A stretch of 64,000 bases of DNA from BQJU01 sp965229635 (lineage in GTDB: Bacteria; Bacteroidota; Bacteroidia; Chitinophagales; Saprospiraceae). Where the stretch lies: contig OZ245894.1 in NCBI GenBank assembly GCA_965229635.1, positions 4,774,001-4,838,000 of the forward strand. The letters are read 5' to 3'. Shown piece by piece: positions 8,520-18,700 of this stretch. The notes under the pieces are model-generated. The model searched no databases, was not told the DNA's origin, and saw only the letters and a program-made list of their open reading frames with translations. The first letter of the stretch is position 1. Each line of letters begins with the position of its first letter. Made by a program: the position numbers and the translations under genes.

Positions 8520-10025
8520 ATGCTAAAAATGAGTGACACCGTAAAGATGATCTTTGGCCTGAAAGTGGCCTTCCTGAGGCGTAGTCTCGACTTGTCGTAC
8601 CAGCAACTGTCCGATAAGACCGGACTGGCCATTTCCTATCTGCACAACATTGAAAAAGGAAAAAAGTATCCCAAGGCGGATAAGATATTCACATTGGCGA
8701 AAGCTTTAAATACAGACTACAATTACCTGGTATCACTGGAAGCCGACAAACGCCTCAAGCCAGTCATTGACCTGTTGCAGTCTGATTTTTTGAAGATCTT
8801 TCCCCTGGAACTCTTTGGCATCAATACTCCAAAACTATTGGAACTATTGCTCATGGCCCCCAACAAGGTGAATGCCTTTGTCAGTACAGTTCTCAAGATT
8901 ACCCGAAATTACCACCTGCAGGGCGAGGATTTTTACAAAGCGGCATTGCGTTCCTACCAGGACTTGCATAATAACCATTTTGAAGAAATCGAAGCGGCGG
9001 TCAAGAACTTTCGAACCAACCATCAGTGGACAAATTCGACCATTCCATCGGCAGAAATGCTGGAAAAGATCTTGCTACAAACCTACGGCATCCAAGTTGA
9101 TCGGGAGTATTTGGCGCAACAGCCAAACCTGAAAGAAGTGCGATCGTTCTATGCCCAGAAGCAACAACTACTGTACATTAATGACGAGCTGAGTCCGGCC
9201 CAGGAGCGGCTTGTACTGGCTAAAGAAATTGGCTTTCAATACCTGAAACTCAAAGAACGCCCTTACGAAACCCGGATGCTGGAGGTGGACTCTTTTGACA
9301 AGCTTTTGCACAATTTTCAGGCTTCCTATTTCTCAGTGGCCCTTTTGATGGATGAGCAAGCCATGATTCAGGAAATTGAAACGATCGCTCAGTGGACTAA
9401 ATGGGATAGTGATGCCTTCCTGGCTTTATTGGATCGCTATGACGTAACACCCGAAATGTTACTGCAACGCCTGGCCAATATCTTTCCACAACACTTCGAT
9501 ATCCACGAGTTGTTTTTCCTGCGTTTCTACACCAAGCCGGAGATGCAGAAATTTATCATGACCAAGGAAATGCACCTGTCGCAGCTGCACGATCCACACG
9601 CCAACCAGCTGGATGAACACTATTGCCGCCGCTGGATTTCCATCAGTCTGATTCGACAGCTCAATGCTATTGAGGGCATCGATGGGACCAATGACCCCAT
9701 TGCCGGAGTGCAAATTTCCCGATATCATGGTACTCCCAATTCGTACTTATGCCTTTGTATGGCCAAACCCAGCCGTAGCAATGCCAACTTTAGTACAAGT
9801 GTGACAATTGGCCTTTTAGTGAATGATAAATTGCGTCGATTGTTCCCCTTTTTGAAAGATCCTGATCTCATCACCAAAGACGTACACACCACCTGCGAAC
9901 GCTGCTCCATACCTGATTGTGAGGCACGTGCAGTAGCTCCCATTGGATTAAAACGCGCTAAGAAAAAGGCTGTAATCAAAGAGGAATTGGAAAAGCTTGC
10001 GGAAAGAAAGACAGTGATAAATTAA
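8520..10025 (+). CDS. XRE-family regulator with degenerate IrrE-like domain (ScfR/RamB-like)
   Basis: 501 residues. An N-terminal helix-turn-helix (residues ~10-68: LRRSLDLSYQQLSDKTGLAISYLHNIEKG) is followed by an ImmA/IrrE-like region and a C-terminal DUF2083-like part. The Cys motif C459-x2-C462-x4-C467 resembles that of short-chain acyl-CoA responsive regulators such as RamB/MccR. At the place of the IrrE HExxH zinc motif the sequence reads KEIGFQ (235-240), so peptidase activity is unlikely. Divergence from pckA suggests control of gluconeogenic or acetate/propionate metabolism. A TTATTTTCG element only 5 bases before the ATG at 8520 would make that start almost leaderless; the ATG at 8529 is an alternative. 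Confidence 0.82.
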   Translation: MLKMSDTVKMIFGLKVAFLRRSLDLSYQQLSDKTGLAISYLHNIEKGKKYPKADKIFTLAKALNTDYNYLVSLEADKRLKPVIDLLQSDFLKIFPLELFGINTPKLLELLLMAPNKVNAFVSTVLKITRNYHLQGEDFYKAALRSYQDLHNNHFEEIEAAVKNFRTNHQWTNSTIPSAEMLEKILLQTYGIQVDREYLAQQPNLKEVRSFYAQKQQLLYINDELSPAQERLVLAKEIGFQYLKLKERPYETRMLEVDSFDKLLHNFQASYFSVALLMDEQAMIQEIETIAQWTKWDSDAFLALLDRYDVTPEMLLQRLANIFPQHFDIHELFFLRFYTKPEMQKFIMTKEMHLSQLHDPHANQLDEHYCRRWISISLIRQLNAIEGIDGTNDPIAGVQISRYHGTPNSYLCLCMAKPSRSNANFSTSVTIGLLVNDKLRRLFPFLKDPDLITKDVHTTCERCSIPDCEARAVAPIGLKRAKKKAVIKEELEKLAERKTVIN

Positions 10026-10419
10026 ATTTAATACTTGCTATTTTGATAGATTATATTTATTTTGCAATTGTATTGTAACTACTGCACGCGATTTTCTCTT
10101 CTATGTTTATCCTCAGTTTTTAGTTTTGATGTCACTCTATTTAACTCAGTCAATTTCACTGGGTTAAGACCAACGTTTTATTGTTTTACCTCTTCATTGT
10201 AAACCTTATTATCAAGTCCGGATTAGTCTTAAGACTGCATATTTTTGTGCTGTTCTTATGACACTTTTATTATGCATTTTTCTTGCGAAATCAAGAATTG
10301 GACAGGTATTGTCTATTCTTAATTAAAACGCCTGGAAGATGCCCGGGATTGGTATGCAGTAGTTCAATACAAAAGCAGTAGTTACAAACTATTTTGTCAT
10401 TCCATTAAAATTCTAAATC
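10026..10419. other. 394-bp AT-rich intergenic region
   Basis: No open frame, RNA gene, strong hairpin or convincing promoter pair was recognised. It must hold the 3' end of the regulator transcript and the promoter of the Cys-rich lipoprotein gene. Confidence 0.5.
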
Positions 10420-11073
10420 ATGAAAAAACTTTCATTAACCGTTCTAAGTTTACTGGCATTAGCATTAATCATATACAGTTGTTCCAAAAAGGATTCCATT
10501 GACATGGAACAGGCAACAACCAATATTCAATTGGAAAGCCCTGAGCACTTTGTTTTGGCAGAATCGGAGTCTGCCCTGGTGAAGATGATCAAGGAACAGG
10601 TCGTGGCCACCTACGGTGAGGACTATGTCATTGAAATTACCAGCATCACCTACACTCAACTTCCCGAGATGACCTATGCCGATATTCGCTATACCAATAA
10701 CTACGGTGCGAAGAAGAACTTCGTTTTTTACTGGCCAATTGCTAAAGACACTCACGAGGATAGCCCTAGACTGAGTGTAGTTCCCGTACCAGTACCTGCC
10801 CCACACTGTACAGGGGAATGTTTTGAAGGAGAAGATTGTACAACTTCCTATGATACTGCCTTAAAAATCTGGACTTGTGATTGTCTTGGAGGTGGCGGTA
10901 ATAATTGTAAAATGAGCCAGGGTGGTAACACGCTAAGTTGTTCAGGTACCTGTGATGATGGAGGTGGCGACTGTGAACCAGCCTATAATCCATCTACCGG
11001 AAGACTTTACTGTCGTTGTGATGGGGGATCTCATAGCAATTGTCGTCCCGACCTAACAACTGATGGAGAATAG
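10420..11073 (+). CDS. Lipoprotein with two six-cysteine modules, function unknown
   Basis: 217 residues. A lipoprotein signal peptide (LALALIIYSC, Cys21) is followed by a ~100-residue domain that resembles no family I recognise. After a VPVPVPAP linker come two tandem modules with identical cysteine spacing C-x3-C-x5/6-C-x12-C-x-C-x7-C: Cys130, 134, 140, 153, 155, 163 and Cys174, 178, 185, 198, 200, 208. Regular pairs suggest disulfide-bonded knots on the cell surface or in the periplasm. A strong terminator follows, so the gene is monocistronic. It could be an adhesion or protease-inhibitor-like domain, but no function can be assigned. Confidence 0.75.
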   Translation: MKKLSLTVLSLLALALIIYSCSKKDSIDMEQATTNIQLESPEHFVLAESESALVKMIKEQVVATYGEDYVIEITSITYTQLPEMTYADIRYTNNYGAKKNFVFYWPIAKDTHEDSPRLSVVPVPVPAPHCTGECFEGEDCTTSYDTALKIWTCDCLGGGGNNCKMSQGGNTLSCSGTCDDGGGDCEPAYNPSTGRLYCRCDGGSHSNCRPDLTTDGE

Positions 11074-11092
11074 TCGATCATTCTAAAAATCT

Positions 11093-11130
11093 AAGCCGTG
11101 CGCATAAAAATTGTGTGCACGGCTTTTTAT
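11093..11130 (+). terminator. Intrinsic terminator after the Cys-rich lipoprotein gene
   Basis: AAGCCGTGCGCA (11093-11104) pairs with TGTGCACGGCTT (11114-11125), with one G-T pair, and a run of T follows. It is a textbook rho-independent terminator on the plus strand. Confidence 0.85.
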
Positions 11131-11184
11131 TTTTGCCCAACCGTTGTCTGTGCTGTTGCTGTCTGACTTACTAAAAATAAACCT

Positions 11185-11943
11185 ATGAAAATTAAAGATT
11201 TTTTTTTCCTACCTCTCCTTTTGATCATTTTTTCGATGCAAAGGTCTACAGCTTGCTCCTGTGTCTTCATTGACAACTTCTGCGAATCCATCGTTACAGA
11301 AGACGGAGAAGTCTGGTCCGGATTTCACATTTACTATGTAAAAGTCACCTCTAGCGACAACAATGGTATGAACATCGATGTACTACGTACCTTCTCCGGT
11401 GATGATCACACCGGTGATGAATTGTTTGTGGTAAACGGATATGAAGTGGATTGCCGCAGAACGACCCTCGATTTTGAAGTTGGCAAAAGCTACATTGTCT
11501 CCGCCTGGTTTGTCGAAGAGAGCTGGGCCATCCCCTACTGCGGCGTGGGTTTCCTGCCGGTAGCGGATGGACGAATCCAGGGACCCATTGCTCCGGGAAT
11601 TACCGACATCGCTTTAGATGAACTACCGAGCGTGATGAATTGTGGTACCCTGAATGGACCAACGGATGTGGACGACACCAATGAGCAGGAGCCATCCTGG
11701 ACCGTTTTCCCAAGCATTTCTTCCCAACAAGTAACGGTAATGGCATTAAATCAAAAAGAAAATGTCAACTACCAACTAGAGGTCTTTGACATCAGTGGAA
11801 AGTTGAAGCACAGGGTGCGCAATATTCAGCCTTATTTACAGTCTTCCTTTACTGTTGACATCCATCATTGGGCCAGTGGTATGTACCTGTTTCGCATTAC
11901 CGGTGATAACAGACAGCAGACTTTCAAGGTGATCAAGAGCTGA
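11185..11943 (+). CDS. Secreted NTR/TIMP-like protein with T9SS type A sorting domain
   Basis: 252 residues. The signal peptide ends at STAC, and the mature protein would begin with C-S-C (Cys24, Cys26), the N-terminal CxC typical of netrin/TIMP-like folds. Further Cys residues (DNFCES, VDCRRT, PYCGVG) would complete disulfides in a ~120-residue beta-rich domain. After an acidic linker (DVDDTNEQEP) comes a type A sorting domain (WTVFPSISSQQVTVM ... LFRITGDNRQQTFKVIKS), so export by T9SS is expected. The NTR/TIMP likeness is an inference from the CxC start and the SYIVSAWF-like strand. The 3' end overlaps a convergent gene by 11 bp. Confidence 0.72.
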   Translation: MKIKDFFFLPLLLIIFSMQRSTACSCVFIDNFCESIVTEDGEVWSGFHIYYVKVTSSDNNGMNIDVLRTFSGDDHTGDELFVVNGYEVDCRRTTLDFEVGKSYIVSAWFVEESWAIPYCGVGFLPVADGRIQGPIAPGITDIALDELPSVMNCGTLNGPTDVDDTNEQEPSWTVFPSISSQQVTVMALNQKENVNYQLEVFDISGKLKHRVRNIQPYLQSSFTVDIHHWASGMYLFRITGDNRQQTFKVIKS

Positions 11944-12529
11944 TCGGAATCAACAAGCCAATATTCACATAAAAACCTTCCGGATAGATCACGCGGTCGG
12001 CTTCCCGGTCCAGGTCGATCAGACCGAGGTAATAGCGGGCTTCGAGGAAGATTTTACGGTCTTTATTGATGACCTTTTCCAGTCCGGCGCCGAAGAGGGC
12101 GCCCAGGTCAAAAGGGCGCAATTCGGCTTGATCAAAATCGAGGTGTTCGCGAAAATAACCGGTGTCAGTAAAGTAATTGGCCGCAAGTCGGATGCCATAG
12201 GCAAAACGGGGGCCAACTAATACGTGCAGGTTTAACTTTTCGAATTGCACACCGGCTTTGAGTAAAACCGGCAAGGCCAAAAATGCCGCCTGGGCAGAGC
12301 GATAATCGCGGGTGGTGAGCTTGCGCAAAATCTGGGAGCTTCCCTGCTCGACAAACACCAATTCCGGTTGTAAACTTAACTTTCCGGTCAAATGAATATT
12401 AACGGGAACACTTAGGCGCAACCCTATTTTATTTGGACTACCTCCTCCCCCACCCAACCCCAGGTAATGTTGTGCCGCGAGCAGGCTTGGCAACAGGAAA
12501 AAAAGCAGGGTCAAGCGCAGATATTTCAT
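11933..12529 (-). CDS. Outer-membrane beta-barrel protein
   Basis: 198 residues with a signal peptide (MKYLRLTLLFFLLPSLLAAQ) followed by alternating amphipathic strands (YLGLGGGGGSPNKIGLRLSVPVNIH, LSLQPELVFVEQGSS, LHVLVGPRFAYGIRL, FLEARYYLGLIDL). This is the pattern of the small PorT-like beta-barrel families of Bacteroidota. The last strand ends VNIGLLIPIS. No ligand or partner can be named. It is convergent with the preceding gene. Confidence 0.72.
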   Translation of the reverse strand: MKYLRLTLLFFLLPSLLAAQHYLGLGGGGGSPNKIGLRLSVPVNIHLTGKLSLQPELVFVEQGSSQILRKLTTRDYRSAQAAFLALPVLLKAGVQFEKLNLHVLVGPRFAYGIRLAANYFTDTGYFREHLDFDQAELRPFDLGALFGAGLEKVINKDRKIFLEARYYLGLIDLDREADRVIYPEGFYVNIGLLIPISS

Positions 12530-12644
12530 GAGTACAGAATTAATGTCAGGATATCAACTGAACGCAGAGAGCAGGCCCATATTATATTGGGCTGTTTTTT
12601 AACGAGATAGACGGCGCTTGCAAAGAAAATGGTTGGGAGTAGCC

Positions 12645-12679
12645 TTAAAAACAAGTGACCGGATCATTGACCCGGTCAC
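12645..12679 (-). terminator. Intrinsic terminator of the THIVGGE-DUF3857-peptidase operon
   Basis: On the minus strand GTGACCGG (12672-12679) pairs with CCGGTCAC (12655-12662), followed by TTGTTTTTAAGG. It lies just after the stop of the C1 peptidase gene at 12688. Confidence 0.85.
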
Positions 12680-12687
12680 CTGATAGA

Positions 12688-13794
12688 TTATTGCAATATT
12701 TTCTTGGCAATATCTTTTGGAATGGCATCTTTGTGGACCATAATGCCTACTGTCTTCAGACGGAAATAGGAAGAAGACATGTACAGAAAACCCTTGTAAG
12801 GGCTAATTTCCCCCCAGGAGTTTTTGGTTATATAGTACTTGTTTCCCTTTTGATCATGAGCAATACCGGTAAGGTGCATCAAGTGATCATCAGTGGTGGC
12901 GTAACTTTCGAATTGTTCCTGGCGGTTGGCCTGATTGACTTTCATTTCGTCTATGGGATTGGCAAATACATCCCCATCAAAGCCTGCGTCAGCCACTACA
13001 GCCAGTCCCTTACCGGCACTAAATCCGGATTCTCCTACATCGCCGTCCCAGGCTACCGTATAGCCGTTTTCCAAAGCGTGATCAACGATGGCCTGCAGTT
13101 CATCCAGCGGCAGGTTGTAATAAGAGCCGTTGGAGTAGTTATCCGGGATTTCCAGTATGAACTGCTCGTAAAACGGATGATGACTAAAGGAGGTCAAGGT
13201 CACATAATCATCAGCATTGATGCCCAGGCTTTTGGCAAAACTCTGGGGTGTGTATTCCTTGCCATTGTAGGTGAAACTGTTCGGTGCATCTCCCATGTAG
13301 GACTCCAGGATACAGTCCAGTGCTTCCGGCCATTTATTGCTGACCTTTTTACGGCCAACCAGTCCATCCAACATGCCCTTCATGGCAGATTCCATTTCGG
13401 AATGATCATGAATGGCCGAACCGTCCAGTTTGCCCGAAAAGACAGATTCCGGCACGATACCGCCCATTTTAAAGGCTCTCATCACATCGTGAGAAAGGCC
13501 GCCCTGGCTGAAGTTGGCCTTGCCCTGGCGCAATACGTAATTGCGGGCTTTATCTTGATAAATGGTTTTCACCAAAAACATTTCCGAAAGGTCCATCTTG
13601 GGCTTGCCCATACGCATGAGCTCCGACTCAAGGAAGGATACGGTTGAAAAACTCCAGCAAGTGCCCGTACGGTCCTGGCTTTTGATGTCGGTACAGGCTA
13701 CTTTTTCATCTATCTTGAATACATATTGGGCATTCAGCGTTTGCACAATGAGCAGTAGAAATAAGCAGTAAAGTAAGGAAGTCGCTTTTTGCAT
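12688..13794 (-). CDS. Secreted C1B-family cysteine peptidase (PepC/bleomycin hydrolase-like)
   Basis: 368 residues. A signal peptide (LFLLLIVQTLNAQ) is followed by a papain-like fold of the C1B type. The nucleophile is Cys46 in QDRTGTCWSFST, the catalytic His is probably His304 in DDHLMHLTGIAHD, and Asn325 lies in KNSWGE. Cytosolic PepC/bleomycin hydrolases are ~440-460 residues, so this exported form is shorter. It starts 2 bases after the DUF3857 gene's stop and is the last gene of a minus-strand operon before a terminator. It may trim extracellular or periplasmic peptides; the substrate is unknown. Confidence 0.85.
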   Translation of the reverse strand: MQKATSLLYCLFLLLIVQTLNAQYVFKIDEKVACTDIKSQDRTGTCWSFSTVSFLESELMRMGKPKMDLSEMFLVKTIYQDKARNYVLRQGKANFSQGGLSHDVMRAFKMGGIVPESVFSGKLDGSAIHDHSEMESAMKGMLDGLVGRKKVSNKWPEALDCILESYMGDAPNSFTYNGKEYTPQSFAKSLGINADDYVTLTSFSHHPFYEQFILEIPDNYSNGSYYNLPLDELQAIVDHALENGYTVAWDGDVGESGFSAGKGLAVVADAGFDGDVFANPIDEMKVNQANRQEQFESYATTDDHLMHLTGIAHDQKGNKYYITKNSWGEISPYKGFLYMSSSYFRLKTVGIMVHKDAIPKDIAKKILQ

Positions 13795-13796
13795 AA

Positions 13797-15698
13797 CTAT
13801 GTTTTTTTAAAGACTATTGATTCACTAATTTTTTCCTTGATCTGTTCGAAAAACTCCTTCAGGTAGAAGTACATGTCCGGTACCAGGTAAACCTCATTTA
13901 TTTTCAGGCGAATATCCACCAGGCACTTTTCAGCATGGGCATTAACCCGGTAAACAAACTGCCCGGTATCATTGGGTAATTTCAGCAGAATATCTTTGGG
14001 GGCTTCCTCCAATTCATACCCCGGAGGGAGGGTGATCGACATCGATAGTTGATCCATAAAAGGATACTCCAATTCCACCGGAAAGTGTCGTTCTTTTTTC
14101 TTGAACTTTACCTCCTGAAAATTACTCCAACTGAAGGGCGTCACGTATATTTTATCTTCATCAGTCGACAAGGCATCTCCCTCAATCGTATAGTTGATCG
14201 ATAAGGGTTGGTCCATATCTTCCAAATGCTCTACTTCCCGGTTGGCCAATTCCAAGGTTTGTCCCACTGCACCTTCTACCGTTTGCCCTTCCTCCAGGTC
14301 CAGGTCTTGGCCAATCATCAGGTTCAAACGTTGTTTAGCTGCGGGATAGCCCATATAGCGCTTGGCTACCTTTCCACTACCCTCCCCTAAATCCAATTCT
14401 ACTAAAGTCATATGACGCGATTGGCCTTGCGGCAATATTTCAATCCAACTGGTAGAATCTTCACCGAGCAGCAGCCCATTATAATTCAGGTCCTCCACCG
14501 GTAATTGATCATAGGGTAATTTGCCACCTCTTTCCACCACATCAATCAGCTGTGCTTGTCCATCACAAACGACCTGGCAAATCACATTGTTAAATTGACT
14601 TAATAAAGGGAAATTCTTGACTACCTTCCCATTGCTCCGGGTACTAATCAACACCGGCTCAGCATCGAGTTCAAGCGCCTGTAAAGCCCCGATAAACCAT
14701 AAATTGATCAATGAATTGGTCCCTTTGCCCGACTCCAACAAATCATCCAGGTCCTGTTTGGGGTAGATGGAAAAATACTGATTCCATTGATAAACTTTTC
14801 GGAAATGGTCCAACAACAGTTTTACCTTGTCAAGATCGGTCGTTGCACCAGCTACAATGGCTTCAAATTGCTCTCGCTCGCGCCGGGCTTTGCGAAAAAC
14901 GGGTCGATAATCCTGCTTAAGGTCCTCGCCAAGCTCGTTCCAGCTGCGCAGCACTTTCCTCATTCCATTGCCGTCCCAATAACTGTGCAATTGAAACTCA
15001 ATTTTATTGATGTAATCTTTAGGGTTGTACACAAATGCCTCGTCTTTATAGCCTGGCTGCTTCTCCAGCACCCAGTTGGAACGAGTGCCTCCGGTGTACC
15101 GTTTGGGCAATTGATCGCCAAATAAAAGAAAAGAGTAATTCAGCGTTTTGGGGACCGTCACATTGAGCTTACTAAACAAAACCGGAATTTCATATTGAAA
15201 TTCCCACGGAGCCAAGAAGTAAAAACGTTTGGATACATAGCGATAGGAATACTCCACGATTACCCCTTCGGCAACTGCTGGAAAAGAGAATTTGAATTGG
15301 GACCAATAATCATTGAGTTGCTCCGTAAATTCATCTTTAACCCGAATCTTGTCTACTTTGCCATCTGGTCCCTGCACCAGGGTTTGGGCAGAGAAATTCT
15401 CAATCCATTCATCCCGATCACGGTGGTAAAAAGGAATGGATACATCCGCATACTCAAACCCTTCTTCCCGAAAAATCTTGATGCGTCGGTGCCGCTCGAT
15501 ATTGACCGTACCGTCATCAAAGGTGATCACCCCTTTATCCAAAAGAATAATGGCCGGCGCGGCAGAATCAAATTCGCAATAAGCCATGTCCCATTCTTCG
15601 TCAGAGACTTTGCCAAAACGCAGGTCTGGTTCCTGACTAAAACCTGAATAGCTTAAGCTAATACAAAACACAAGGAGTATAGCGCGAAATACTCTCAT
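13797..15698 (-). CDS. DUF3857 domain-containing exported protein
   Basis: 633 residues from the ATG at 15698, which gives a signal peptide (MRVFRAILLVFCISLSYSGFSQ). A longer frame to 15752 would run into the preceding gene's coding region and lose that signal peptide. Residues ~40-230 match DUF3857 (GVITFDDGTVNIERHRRIKIFREEGFEYADVSIPF ... VIVEYSYRY). A transglutaminase-like region follows (KVKLLLDHFRKVYQWNQYFSIYP, ALELDAEPVLISTRSNG), then a DUF3858-like C-terminal beta domain. The catalytic Cys of true transglutaminases is not obvious. It is the middle gene of a three-gene operon, 7 bases after the THIVGGE gene and 2 before the peptidase. Confidence 0.85.
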   Translation of the reverse strand: MRVFRAILLVFCISLSYSGFSQEPDLRFGKVSDEEWDMAYCEFDSAAPAIILLDKGVITFDDGTVNIERHRRIKIFREEGFEYADVSIPFYHRDRDEWIENFSAQTLVQGPDGKVDKIRVKDEFTEQLNDYWSQFKFSFPAVAEGVIVEYSYRYVSKRFYFLAPWEFQYEIPVLFSKLNVTVPKTLNYSFLLFGDQLPKRYTGGTRSNWVLEKQPGYKDEAFVYNPKDYINKIEFQLHSYWDGNGMRKVLRSWNELGEDLKQDYRPVFRKARREREQFEAIVAGATTDLDKVKLLLDHFRKVYQWNQYFSIYPKQDLDDLLESGKGTNSLINLWFIGALQALELDAEPVLISTRSNGKVVKNFPLLSQFNNVICQVVCDGQAQLIDVVERGGKLPYDQLPVEDLNYNGLLLGEDSTSWIEILPQGQSRHMTLVELDLGEGSGKVAKRYMGYPAAKQRLNLMIGQDLDLEEGQTVEGAVGQTLELANREVEHLEDMDQPLSINYTIEGDALSTDEDKIYVTPFSWSNFQEVKFKKKERHFPVELEYPFMDQLSMSITLPPGYELEEAPKDILLKLPNDTGQFVYRVNAHAEKCLVDIRLKINEVYLVPDMYFYLKEFFEQIKEKISESIVFKKT

Positions 15699-15705
15699 TT
15701 GATTT

Positions 15706-18700
15706 TTATTTAACGATGGTAATATTACCTTTTTTAAAGAATTCTTCTCCATTTAAGCACCTTACCTGAAGGTAGTAACCAAAGACATCAGGTGGCAGAG
15801 GTTTGCCATTAAAAGTACCATCCCATTTCTCACTTTGGGAATTGGCTTCAAATATTTTCTGCCCCCAACGATTGTAAATGGCCAGGTACATCTCATCGAT
15901 TGAATTGCCGTACACCTCCAATTCGTCATTCAAGCCATCTCCATTTGGCGTAAAGCCATTGGGAATGTACACATAGGGCTCTATACAACTTGGGTTTAAA
16001 ACAGTAATTGTTACAAGCCCTAAAACTTCACAGCCATTATCCTGGGTGACCAATACGGTGTAATCGGTTGTTTCCTCCGGGTTGGCCAACGGGTTAAATA
16101 TATTGGGGTTATTTAATGTTGCCTCCGGAAACCACTGGAAGGTATAGCCAATGTCATCTGTCACCATCAATTGACTGCTTTCGCCAATGAAGATAGTATC
16201 CGGTTCGGCAGAAACCACGATCGGCATACCTCCCGAGAGGACATTCACCGAAGCACTTGCAACGGCCTGACAACCATATTGATTTGAAGCCAATAAATTG
16301 TAAAGAGCATTCCCTTCGGGACTCACGAGAATCTGTGCTAACCCTGGATCACTGAGAATAGTGGCGGCAGAGTTCCAGGTATAAGTCAAAGGTCCGTTAA
16401 AATCATCTTGTGCAATCAAGGTAGCGGTATCGCCCAGGCAAATGCTGGCGGAAGGGACATTCAATGAAAATCCACCATTGATTACCGTCAAACTGTCTTC
16501 AATGGTGCAGCCAAACGCATCAGTCATGCGCAGATAATAGGTCCGTTCTCCGGAAAAAGCTACCGTCACCAGGGAATCCATCCCTACTACATTCACAAAA
16601 TCAGGGTCTTCTCCCCATAGGTATTGCAAATCCGAGGGACTACTCACTTGCAACTGTGATGATTGTGCACAATTAACGGTATCAGGCGGTAACTCGTATT
16701 GAAATAAGGGTTGAACCTCCACCAACAAATCACGATTGGCTTCACAGCCAGTTGTCGGGTCAATGATCTGGACCGTAATGTTGGTGCTCTCATCGGGATA
16801 AATAACCGGACTGACGGCATTGACATCCAAAAATAAGCCGGAAGGGCCCCAAAGATATTGAAGTCCTGGATCTCCACCTTCATTGAGCTGCAGCGAATCG
16901 CCAACACACAATAAGATCGAATCCGGTAGCGGCAAATCAATCAAAGCAACTTCCACTAAATCGGTGGTCATATCTTCACAACCATCATCCGACAAAATGG
17001 TCAGACTTACTTCGTAACTTCCGCTTTCTGTCAGGTGCAACAATGGGTTTTGCTCATTAGACAGAGGTGCTCCATCAAGGGTCCATTGCCATCCGGTAAT
17101 CGCACTTTGCCCGTTTTGGGATTGATCCGTCAACTGGATTACGGCGGAATCGCCACAACTCACGACTTCCCAGTCAAATGCCGGGAAGATTTGTGGATCA
17201 CCAACCGTTACCGTTTGCGTAAGCGTATCCGGACAACGAATTTCCGGGCCATAGGTAATGACCAAGTCATAGGTTCCAGGCCCCGGATATTCATATTCTA
17301 CTTCCGCCCCCTCGCCAACGGCCCCTGGATTATCGGGATCGCCAAAATACCATTGGAAAAACGGTGCATTGACACTACTGGAGGAAAACTGTACACTATA
17401 CCCGCTGCACTGCTGAACCATGGTGAATTCCATCTGATCGGCCGTATCGATCACCGTCACCAGGGTTGAGTCCATGGCAATACACCCAAACTGATTTTCG
17501 ACGGTGACCACGTAGGGAATCGGCCCTGTCTGATTTGGGGTGATCAATACCGCTGAATTGGTAGGATCGGAAACGATTTGCCCAACGGGTTGCCAGCTAT
17601 ACGTAAGCGTGTCTAGTGGATCGAGGTTAAAAGCTCCCAAAACGGTCGTTTCTCCCAGACAAAGGATAGTGTCTGGTATAGTGCGCACGTTGGCGGCCTG
17701 CCCTTCGATGACAAAGGAGGTCGATACGCTGCAATTATTCTCATCAGTAGCCATTAAGTAGTAGGTGGTTGGGCCATTGGGAGCCACTGTAGCACTATCG
17801 GCGGTGGATATTATTTGCGTAAAGTTTTCGTCTAGTGCCCACAGAAAGTTAATTCCTTCGCTATTATTGGTATAGACCGTTAATTCAGGAGCGCAGATGG
17901 TGGTATCAGGAGGCACTTGCAATGGGTACGGTGGAATGACTTCAACCGTAGTATTTAGCGAAAGCGAGCACCCCTGGTCATCGGTAATGGTGACAAAGTA
18001 GGTAGTCGTTTCCATTGGTTTTGCACTGGGGTTTGGCGAGTTGACATCACTTAACCCCATCCCAGGAGACCATTGATAGGTGTAACTTTCGTTGAAACTA
18101 TTGTTGAGAAAAACCGAATCTCCCTGACAAATACTGATGCTATCAAAAGAGAGGGCTTCCTGAATGTATTCAATAAAGAAAGATTCCGACAGGGAATCCT
18201 GACAACCATTTTCGGCCGTAACTACCAGACTCAGCACCGCATTGACATCACCTGAGGTGATCACGAAGGTTGGGCTCGGGTTATTGGAAGTCAAGCCGTA
18301 TGGGGACAAGGTCCAATCCCAGGTAGCAATATCAAATAGTGAATCGGTGGAGAGGTCTGTGACCTGCAGTGTGAGAGAATCGGTACAAGAGACAATTTCA
18401 AAATCAAAAGCCGCATCAAGTGAGGCGTATTGCAAGTAAATGTCCTGAGTAAAGGTATCGGTACATACTGCTCCCGGCTCAGTGATTAGCGTGACTGTAT
18501 ACAAGCCGGTGTCCGGGTAAGTATAGGCCGGGTTCTCCAGCGTGGAGGTGAGATCAGGGTTGGTGGGGTCGCCGAACTGCCAGAGGAAGTTTTCGGCGCC
18601 GAGGGATTGGTTTTCAAATTCGACGGTGAGGCTGCCACATTGAATGTCTGGCGCAAAAAAGGCGGCATTGGAAACGCCACAAATCCCGACATTGTACTGA

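Noticed and set aside
12655..13647. 330-residue open frame on the plus strand opposite the C1 peptidase gene
   Set aside because: It has no family features, lies wholly within a convincing peptidase gene and has an amino-acid pattern of a codon shadow.
15195..15647. 150-residue plus-strand frame within the DUF3857 gene
   Set aside because: Antisense to a conserved domain; no own signal or family.
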